Below are positions 1-4,770 of a DNA stretch of 6,107 bases, piece after piece. Made by a program: the position numbers and the translations under genes. Below the pieces are notes generated by a model. That model ran no database searches and was not told the origin of the DNA. It saw nothing but the letters and a program-made list of their open reading frames with translations. Position 1 is the stretch's first letter, and every line of letters starts with the position of its first letter. This DNA is from JBGPFS01 sp041483455. Its GTDB lineage: Bacteria > Chloroflexota > Limnocylindria > Limnocylindrales > CSP1-4. The stretch covers positions 1 through 6,107 of the forward strand of contig JBGPFS010000159.1 in NCBI GenBank assembly GCA_041483455.1, written 5' to 3'.

Positions 1-949
1 CGATCAGTGCGACGGCGATCCGGGCGGGGCGGCCGATCCTGCCGCCTGACCCGGACGGATCGCGCGGCGGCGCGGCGTCGGGCGGGTCGGCGGGGTCGGG
101 CGCGACGGGACCGCCCACCGTCCGGCCGCGGCCTCGCGGGTCGCGACGGCTCGAAGCTCCCCTTCCCGGCGTCGCGGCGGGGCCCGGATCCGCCCGGCCG
201 CCGGGAGCGTCGCCCTCGGCGGCGTCGGACCTGGCCGGCCCGCCTCGCGGATCCGCCGGCCCTGAGCGCCGCCTCGACCGGGCGAGGTACTCCGGCCCGT
301 GCTTGCGGGGATCGGCGTACTCCTTCGGGTTGATCGTCCAGTAGGTGCCGCTGCCCGCCCCATACCACGTCGCGCCGTCCCAGTCCGGTTCGAACGGCTC
401 CTCATCGGCCCCGTCGTATGAGGTCGAACCGATCGTCGCCTTGGTCGGCGTGCGGTCCCGGCGCGGCCTCCGGCCAGCGCCCTGGTGCGCCCCACCGTCG
501 GCCGTTCCGCCACCTCGTGCCGCCCCACCACCCCCCGCGCCCGGGCCGCCGCGCCCGGCACCGGCCTCGCCCGTGGATCCGCCCGTTCCCCTCCGCGAGC
601 GGTCCCGGCCCGCCTCGCGGGTCGCCCGGGCGCGATCAGGATCGACGCCCCAGGGCGGTGGACCGGCCGGGCTGCCGCGACCGGCCGGCGCGCTTCCCCG
701 CCCCCGCATCGAACGGCCGGGCGACGCGGATCCGCGCCTGGCGTCGAGCCCGGCCGCAGGTCCGCCCGAGCCCGACCCCAGGGCCTCGTAGGCCGCCTGG
801 ATCTCGAGGAATCGGGCGAGCGCCCGGTCGCCTGCCGAATCCGGATGGTTCGCCTTGACCAGCCGTCGGTAGGCGCGCTTGATCTGCGCCAGGGTCGCCT
901 CGCGATCCACGCCGAGCACCTGCCAGGGATCAGGAGACGGTCCGGTCAT
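1..949 (-). CDS. J-domain (DnaJ-like) co-chaperone, 3' end beyond the left edge
   Basis: The ATG at 947-949 opens a frame with no stop for 316 codons to the left edge, so the gene is incomplete. Residues 7-57 form a J domain: DPWQVLGVD start, helix II with IKRAYRRLVKANHPD, the essential HPD at 35-37, and a helix III ending in FLEIQAAYEAL. J domains stimulate Hsp70 (DnaK) ATPase in the cytoplasm. No DnaJ zinc-finger cysteines follow, so this is a class C J protein. Residues about 58-170 and 228-300 are Gly/Arg/Pro/Ala-rich and probably disordered. Between them an aromatic-rich island (about 174-225) contains GATWYG, GTYWTINPKEY and ADPRKHGPEY. The last visible residues (RIAVALI, 310-316) turn hydrophobic and may begin a membrane helix. 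GGAGGTGAG lies 15-23 nt upstream, which is far for a Shine-Dalgarno site, but no in-frame start is nearer to it. The J domain call is firm; the client and the island's role are unknown. Confidence 0.88.
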   Translation of the reverse strand, partial: MTGPSPDPWQVLGVDREATLAQIKRAYRRLVKANHPDSAGDRALARFLEIQAAYEALGSGSGGPAAGLDARRGSASPGRSMRGRGSAPAGRGSPAGPPPWGVDPDRARATREAGRDRSRRGTGGSTGEAGAGRGGPGAGGGGAARGGGTADGGAHQGAGRRPRRDRTPTKATIGSTSYDGADEEPFEPDWDGATWYGAGSGTYWTINPKEYADPRKHGPEYLARSRRRSGPADPRGGPARSDAAEGDAPGGRADPGPAATPGRGASSRRDPRGRGRTVGGPVAPDPADPPDAAPPRDPSGSGGRIGRPARIAVALI

Positions 950-973
950 CGCATCTCGGTCTCGCTCACCTCC

Positions 974-1027
974 GGTCGAGCGCCCGTTCGGGTCGTGCCC
1001 GGGCGATCCCGGCCGAGCGGCTCGACC
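974..1027 (-). repeat. Intercistronic inverted repeat between asparaginase and J-domain genes
   Basis: An 8-bp perfect inverted repeat, GGTCGAGC (974-981) and GCTCGACC (1020-1027), encloses 38 bp that themselves contain short GC palindromes (for example GCCCGGGC). On the minus-strand transcript the first arm starts immediately after the asparaginase stop, and the second arm is directly followed by GGAGGTGAG, the candidate ribosome-binding site of the J-domain gene. There is no T-run, so it is not a classical intrinsic terminator. It could be an attenuator, an mRNA-stability stem or a chance product of high GC. Confidence 0.35.
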
Positions 1028-2218
1028 TCAGCCGATCAGCTCGCCCACGGGCGCCAGCTCGAACTCGGCGATCGCCGCGCCCGCGATCCGGCCGTGCGGG
1101 TCGAGCGACGGCGGTCGGTGGTACCGGGCGAGCGCCCGGAGCGGCGCCCCGTCGAGGACCCCGGCCTGCCGGAGCGCCTCGACCGTGGCCGCCCAGGTAG
1201 CTCGATCGTAGCCGTCGCCATCCTCGATCTTGAGGGCCAGCCCGGACGGTCCGACGTTCGCCCGGTGCCCATCCCCGTTGCCCACTCGCGGTCCGGCCAG
1301 GATCGCGACCCCCCGGAGCGCCTCCATGCCGCCCTTGCTGATCAGCCGATGGGGCAGCGCCTTCATCAGCGAGGTGTCGATCCGATCCCTGGTCCCGCCG
1401 ACCATCTCCGGGTCGCCGAGCATCGCGTCGCGGATGGTCGTCAGCGCGTCGGCGACGCTCTGCCGGGGGTCGCCGGCCGGGGCGGCGGTCGGCTCCGCGA
1501 GCAGCGCGTAGGCGCGGGCGACCTCCCGGAGCGGGAAGGCGTACGTCGCGACGCCACAGCCGTCGATCGCCGTCCGGAGGCGCCCCGGGGTCGTCCCGAA
1601 GGCTCGCGCGACCGCCGAGCGGTAGGCGATCTGGGCGGGATGCTCGTCCCGCCAGTACTCCTCGAGCGGCCAGCCGCGGAGCCGGGCGAGCAGGATCATC
1701 GAGGCATGCTGGCCGGAGCACATGTGCCGGATCGGGCTCGGCCGCTCCCCGTCGCGGGCGAGGCGCGCCGCGGTCAGGGCGTCGAGCGGCATCCCCTCGA
1801 CCCCGGTCGCCAGCACCGACTGGCTGACCTGGGCGCGTCGGAAGACCGCCTGGAGGGTCCGAACGTGGAGGTCCTCGCCGGAGTGCGAGCTGGCCATGAT
1901 CGCGAGCTCGGCGGGCGAGAGGTCGAAGGCCGCGATCCCGCCGGCCTCCACGAGCGCCACGAGGCCGAACGGCTTGACGCACGAACGGAGGGTGACCAGC
2001 CGCTCCGGGTCGCCCAGCTGGCGGATCGGCCGGCCGGCCGGGTCGACTTCCACGACGTCGCCCCGATGGACGCTCTCGACGATCTCCTCGCGGATCATCC
2101 GGACGAGGATCGGCGGCGCCGAAGCGCGCGCGGAGCGCGCGACCCGGGCGGATCGCGCGGCCCGAGACGCCGCGGCTGGAGACGCCGCGGCCGAAGCGGC
2201 GGTCCGGGTGCTGGTCAC
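1028..2218 (-). CDS. L-asparaginase, Asparaginase_II (Rhizobium etli type) family
   Basis: Hydrolyses L-asparagine to aspartate and ammonia, probably in the cytoplasm; no signal peptide is seen. Family signatures, numbered from GTG 2218 (396 aa), appear in order: IVESVHRG (46-53), RSCVKPF (78-84, S79/K82), SSHSGE (110-115, S111), HMCSGQHASM (165-174, C167), IDGCGVATYAFP (218-229, C221) and ISKGG (293-297, K295). As I recall the R. etli enzyme, two Ser-Lys pairs are catalytic and a Cys/Lys/Cys set binds zinc. All positions map here except the zinc-ligand Lys, which is Gln170. Start choice: family homology begins upstream of ATG 2098, at PPILVRMIREE, so that ATG is probably internal. GTG 2218 has AGGAGG 12 nt upstream; GTG 2269 (413 aa) is the alternative. 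The resulting N-terminus is an unusual Ala/Ser/Arg-rich tail. The J-domain gene follows after 78 bp on the same strand. Confidence 0.88.
   Translation of the reverse strand: MTSTRTAASAAASPAAASRAARSARVARSARASAPPILVRMIREEIVESVHRGDVVEVDPAGRPIRQLGDPERLVTLRSCVKPFGLVALVEAGGIAAFDLSPAELAIMASSHSGEDLHVRTLQAVFRRAQVSQSVLATGVEGMPLDALTAARLARDGERPSPIRHMCSGQHASMILLARLRGWPLEEYWRDEHPAQIAYRSAVARAFGTTPGRLRTAIDGCGVATYAFPLREVARAYALLAEPTAAPAGDPRQSVADALTTIRDAMLGDPEMVGGTRDRIDTSLMKALPHRLISKGGMEALRGVAILAGPRVGNGDGHRANVGPSGLALKIEDGDGYDRATWAATVEALRQAGVLDGAPLRALARYHRPPSLDPHGRIAGAAIAEFELAPVGELIG
2164..2191 (-). repeat. 13-bp tandem direct repeat in the asparaginase 5' end
   Basis: On the plus strand GAGACGCCGCGGC occurs at 2164-2176 and again at 2179-2191, a 15-bp period. 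Fifteen bases keep the minus-strand frame, so the repeat encodes AAASP followed by AAASR. Further into the same gene ARSARV is followed by ARSARA, a second short repeat. This marks the N-terminal extension as a low-complexity segment that probably grew by slippage. Confidence 0.6.
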
Positions 2219-2481
2219 GGTCGCGGTCGGCCTCCTGGCTGAGGTTCGGCGGGTCCGGTCATGAGCCACGCTCGGGCCGGCAGGCCGAGGATAGCGTGCC
2301 CCGGGAAGCGAGGACGGTCGGCGGGCACCCGGCCCGACGCTCCCCCAGTGGGCACCCCGGGGAACCGTCGATCCGAGGCCCGTCGCCGACCGTCGAAGCG
2401 GACGCTAGCGAGCCTGCGAGACGGCGTCAATACGGGCGGCCCGGGGGGCGGATCGGGCGCCTCTCGCGACCCTCCACGGAG

Positions 2482-2487
2482 TACGAT
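2482..2487 (+). promoter_or_regulatory. Possible -10 element for upp
   Basis: TACGAT matches four of six positions of the sigma-70 TATAAT consensus and lies about 34 bp before the preferred upp start, giving a short leader. No recognisable -35 hexamer lies about 17 bp upstream (GCCTCT there), so the assignment is weak. Confidence 0.2.
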
Positions 2488-2510
2488 TCCGCTCGACCCG
2501 AGACCCAGCC

Positions 2511-2515
2511 GGAGG
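2511..2515 (+). promoter_or_regulatory. Shine-Dalgarno site deciding the upp start
   Basis: GGAGG directly abuts ATG 2516, leaving no spacer, but stands 6 nt before the in-frame GTG at 2522. The spacing strongly favours GTG as the initiation codon. Confidence 0.6.
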
Positions 2516-2521
2516 ATGACC

Positions 2522-3187
2522 GTGCCCGACACCGGCCCGACGTTCGACGTCGCCGCCTTCCCGACCCTCCACCTGTCGCGGCACCCGGCCGTCCTCCACA
2601 AACTGGCGATCCTGCGCAACGTCACGACCGAGCCGAAGAAGTTCCGGGAGATCGTGCGCGAGCTGTCCTGGCTGCTCGGCCACGAGGCGCTGGCCGACGT
2701 CCGGGTCGAACCGATCGAGATCGAGACGCCGATGGAACGGACCGGGGCGTTCCGGCTGGCCGACCGGATCGGGCTCGTGCCGATCCTGCGGGCCGGGCTC
2801 GGCATGGTCGACGCGATGCTCGAGCTGATGCCGACCGCCGAGGTGTGGCACCTGGGCCTCTTCCGCGACGAGCGGACGCTCCGGCCGGTGGAGTACTACA
2901 ACAAGCTGCCGGACTCGGCCACGGTCGACCTGTGCCTGATCCTCGACCCGATGCTCGCGACCGGCGGTTCGGCGACCGCGGCGATCGAGGTCCTCAAGCG
3001 CTGGGGCGCCACCCGGATCAAGCTGGTCAACCTCATCGCGGCGCCCGAGGGCGTGGCCGCGGTCACGAGCGCTCATCCGGACGTCGAGATCTACTGTGCG
3101 GCACTCGACCGCGGCCTGAACGAACGGGGCTACATCATGCCCGGCCTCGGCGACGCGGGCGATCGCCAGTTCGGCACTGGCCGCTGA
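2522..3187 (+). CDS. upp: Uracil phosphoribosyltransferase
   Basis: Converts uracil plus PRPP to UMP and pyrophosphate in the cytoplasm; the core enzyme of uracil salvage. The product is 221 aa from GTG 2522, or 223 aa from ATG 2516, close to the usual length of about 208. Numbered from the ATG, the signatures are: HPAVLHKLAILRN (23-35), KKFREIVRELSWLLG (41-55), LVPILRAGLGMVDAML (87-102), HLGLFRDE then PVEYYNKLP (112-132), the PRPP-binding loop LILDPMLATGGSA (141-153), and the uracil-binding C-terminus ERGYIMPGLGDAGDR (203-217) ending QFGT. All catalytic segments are intact. GTG is preferred because GGAGG (2511-2515) has a 6-nt spacer to it. The gene stands alone on its strand, divergent from the asparaginase and convergent with the aminotransferase. 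Longer upstream in-frame extensions (from 2261) lack homology. Confidence 0.97.
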   Translation: MPDTGPTFDVAAFPTLHLSRHPAVLHKLAILRNVTTEPKKFREIVRELSWLLGHEALADVRVEPIEIETPMERTGAFRLADRIGLVPILRAGLGMVDAMLELMPTAEVWHLGLFRDERTLRPVEYYNKLPDSATVDLCLILDPMLATGGSATAAIEVLKRWGATRIKLVNLIAAPEGVAAVTSAHPDVEIYCAALDRGLNERGYIMPGLGDAGDRQFGTGR

Positions 3188-3224
3188 CCGGGCCGGCCGC
3201 CTGCACCAGCCCGGCCAGGGTCAG
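3184..3224. terminator. Inverted repeat spanning two convergent stop codons, possible bidirectional terminator
   Basis: CTGACC (3184-3189) pairs with GGTCAG (3219-3224), and inside it GGCCGG (3191-3196) pairs with CCGGCC (3211-3216); the small internal loop has 1 base on one side and 2 on the other. The outer left arm contains the upp TGA, and the outer right arm contains the aminotransferase TGA on the other strand. There is no U-tract, so intrinsic termination is uncertain; a bidirectional stem between convergent genes is the likely role. Confidence 0.45.
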
Positions 3225-4558
3225 CTCTCGACCGCCCGGTCGGCGATCTCGAGGGCCCGGTCGATGACCTCGAACCCTTCGGCCAGCTGGGCCTCGGTGA
3301 TGCACAGCGGCGGGTTCGTGTGGATCGAGTTGTTGGCGATCATGGTGTAGAGGCCGTTCTCGCGGAAGAACCGGCCGATCGCCTTCATCTCGTCGCTCGT
3401 CCCGTTGAACGGGGTGAGCGGGGTCCATGGATCCTGGCGCCGGACGAGATCGAGGATGCCGAACAGGCCCAGGCTCCGGTGCGCCCCGACCGACGGGTGT
3501 TTCGCGGCCAGGCGCTCGTGATGGGCCCGCAGCACCGGCCCGAGGCGGGCGGCGTTCTCGATCAGGCCGTCCTCCTCGTAGACCGAGATCGTCGCGAGCG
3601 AGGCGGCCAGGCTGACCGGGTGGCTGCTGTAGGTGAGGCCGCCGTAGAACATCGTCGTGTCGAACTTCTCGGCGATCTTGCGGCGCATCCCGACCGCGCC
3701 CAGCGGCAGGTACGAGCTGGTCAGGCCCTTGGCCATCGTGATCAGGTCCGGCACGACGTTCCAGTGGTCGACCGCGAACCACCTCCCGGTCCGGCCGAAC
3801 CCGGCCATCACCTCGTCGGCGACCATCAGGATGTCGTAGCGATCGCAGATCTCGCGGACGCCCTGGAGATAGCCGTCCGGTGGGATGAGGATGCCGTTCG
3901 TGCCGACGATCGTCTCGAGGAAGACCGCGGCGATCGTGTGGGGGCCCTCGTAGCGGATCACGTCCTCGAGGCCCTGGAGCGATTCCGCGACCGGGCGGGG
4001 CTCCTTCTCTCCCCAGCGATGGGTGTCCGGGTAGCGGACCACGCCCCAGATGCCCGGCTCGTTCGCCCAGCGGCGAGGATCGCCGGTCAGGGTCATCGCC
4101 CCGAGCGTGGCGCCGTGGTACGCCCGATAGCGGGCGAGGACCTTCGTTCGACCGGTGTAGCTGCGGGCCAGCTTGATCGCGTTCTCGATCGCCTCGGCGC
4201 CGCCGAGCGTGAAGAAGACCTTGTCGATGTCGCCGGGCAGGATCTCAGCCAGCTTCGTCCCGAGGCGGGCCCGGATCTCGGTCGCGAACGCCGGCTGGAC
4301 GTACTGGAGCTTTGTGGCCTGCTCGGTGATCGCGTCGATCACCCGCCGGTCGCCGTGCCCGATGTTGACCGACATCAGCTGGCTGTTGAAGTCGAGGATC
4401 CGGCGTCCCTCGGGGGTGTAGAGGTAGACGCCCTCGGCCCGGTCGATCGCGATCGGATCGATCGCCCCCTGGATCGACCAGGAGAAGAAGGTGTGTTCGC
4501 GTGAGAGTCGGACGATCTCCTCGCTGGTCATCGAGTCGGGCGCGGTACGGACGGTCAT
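3221..4558 (-). CDS. Class III PLP-dependent aminotransferase (taurine/beta-alanine:pyruvate type)
   Basis: Transfers an amino group, probably from an omega-amino acid such as beta-alanine, taurine or GABA, to a keto acid; the substrate cannot be fixed from sequence. The product is 445 aa, typical of the family. Visible features: N-terminal HTFFSWSIQ (22-30); GVYLYTPEGRRILDFNSQ (43-60); PLP-phosphate loop GGAEAIENAIK (119-129), where canonical members have SGSE; YHGAT (147-151); DEVMAGFGRTG (248-258) with D248 for the pyridine nitrogen; Schiff-base K277 in MAKGLTSSYLPLGAVG; and TYSSHPVSLAA (309-319). The start is ATG 4556-4558, because GAGGTGG (4564-4570) lies 5 nt upstream; GTG 4567 overlaps that site. 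It is convergent with upp (33-bp gap) and divergent from the LLM oxidoreductase, with which it may be co-regulated. The N-terminal HTFFSW segment resembles taurine--pyruvate aminotransferases, but annotation in this branch is unreliable. Confidence 0.93.
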   Translation of the reverse strand: MTVRTAPDSMTSEEIVRLSREHTFFSWSIQGAIDPIAIDRAEGVYLYTPEGRRILDFNSQLMSVNIGHGDRRVIDAITEQATKLQYVQPAFATEIRARLGTKLAEILPGDIDKVFFTLGGAEAIENAIKLARSYTGRTKVLARYRAYHGATLGAMTLTGDPRRWANEPGIWGVVRYPDTHRWGEKEPRPVAESLQGLEDVIRYEGPHTIAAVFLETIVGTNGILIPPDGYLQGVREICDRYDILMVADEVMAGFGRTGRWFAVDHWNVVPDLITMAKGLTSSYLPLGAVGMRRKIAEKFDTTMFYGGLTYSSHPVSLAASLATISVYEEDGLIENAARLGPVLRAHHERLAAKHPSVGAHRSLGLFGILDLVRRQDPWTPLTPFNGTSDEMKAIGRFFRENGLYTMIANNSIHTNPPLCITEAQLAEGFEVIDRALEIADRAVES

Positions 4559-4563
4559 GGGGT

Positions 4564-4570
4564 CCACCTC
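4564..4570 (-). promoter_or_regulatory. Shine-Dalgarno site of the aminotransferase gene
   Basis: On the minus strand GAGGTGG is followed by a 5-nt spacer and ATG (4556-4558). It rules out the upstream in-frame GTG at 4565-4567, which lies within the site itself. Confidence 0.6.
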
Positions 4571-4629
4571 AGAGGCTGACGGTCCGGGCGCGCCGGGCGC
4601 GCGAGGCGGCCGTCGACAGCAGTCCCTGC

Positions 4630-4638
4630 ATTACATCA
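4630..4638 (-). promoter_or_regulatory. Extended -10 candidate for the aminotransferase gene
   Basis: On the minus strand TGATGTAAT reads as an extended -10 (TGn) followed by TGTAAT, five of six matches to TATAAT. It sits in the only AT-rich pocket of this intergenic region, about 72 bp upstream of the aminotransferase ATG. No clear -35 is present, which is tolerable for an extended -10 promoter. Not experimentally supported. Confidence 0.35.
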
Positions 4639-4641
4639 CAC

Positions 4642-4651
4642 TGGGGCCCCA
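4642..4651. repeat. Perfect 10-bp palindrome in the divergent region
   Basis: TGGGGCCCCA is self-complementary and lies just upstream of the extended -10 candidate, in the place expected for a -35 or an operator. In DNA this rich in G and C a palindrome of this length may be chance. Confidence 0.25.
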
Positions 4652-4671
4652 CCCGAGCGGGCGCCGGGCGC

Positions 4672-4699
4672 ACACCTCGGGCGGCGCTCTCGCAGGTGT
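4672..4699. promoter_or_regulatory. Operator-like inverted repeat ACACCT-N16-AGGTGT
   Basis: ACACCT (4672-4677) and its exact reverse complement AGGTGT (4694-4699) are separated by 16 bp, so the half-site centres are 22 bp apart, about two helical turns. That geometry suits a dimeric regulator touching one DNA face. The site lies between the divergent aminotransferase and oxidoreductase genes and could control both. No regulator gene lies in the window. Confidence 0.3.
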
Positions 4700-4755
4700 A
4701 CCCTCCGCCCATCCCGGGTCGGCCGTTCGGAGGAGGACGACCGACCCGCCGCCCG

Positions 4756-4760
4756 GGAGA
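4756..4760 (+). promoter_or_regulatory. Probable Shine-Dalgarno site of the LLM oxidoreductase
   Basis: GGAGA-like sequence (GGGAGA ending at 4760) lies 10 nt before ATG 4771. A stronger GGAGGAGG at 4729-4736 is 34 nt away, too far to serve this start. Confidence 0.4.
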
Positions 4761-4770
4761 CCGTTCGGCG

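Larger units (their letters stand above)
2219..2515. other. Divergent intergenic region between asparaginase and upp
   Basis: No convincing gene lies here; frames that are open lack protein-family resemblance and are extensions of neighbouring ORFs. If the asparaginase starts at GTG 2269, the left 51 bp are coding. The stretch must carry start signals for both genes. It includes GACGC (2401-2405) facing GCGTC (2424-2428), a 5-bp inverted repeat with an 18-bp gap, which is weak as an operator. A leftward TATCCT (plus-strand AGGATA, 2288-2293) is a poor -10 candidate for the asparaginase. No riboswitch fold or terminator could be recognised by eye. Confidence 0.5.

Noticed and set aside
4..561. 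Minus-strand ORF of 185 codons starting MPGAAARARG
   Set aside because: It overlaps the J-domain gene in another frame, has no family resemblance and is Arg/Pro/Ala-rich as expected of a high-GC shadow.
131..625. Shared 14-mer GCCTCGCGGGTCGC at 131 and about 612 as a mobile or regulatory repeat
   Set aside because: It lies in the Gly/Arg-rich coding stretch in two different frames; compositional bias explains it.
966..1982. Minus-strand ORF of 338 codons overlapping the asparaginase
   Set aside because: It is a frame-shifted shadow of the asparaginase, composed mainly of Arg, Gly, Pro and Ala.
485..2242. Plus-strand ORF of 585 codons covering both the J-domain and asparaginase genes
   Set aside because: It is antisense to two recognisable genes, its product is Arg/Gly/Asp-rich without domains, and such long antisense frames are routine at this GC content.
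2261..2521. N-terminal extension of upp to an upstream start at 2261
   Set aside because: The added 85 or so residues are low-complexity and unlike any Upp; GGAGG just before 2516/2522 places the start there.
3320..4504. Plus-strand ORF of 394 codons antisense to the aminotransferase
   Set aside because: It mirrors the aminotransferase codons, with an Arg/Asp/Val/Leu composition and no motif.
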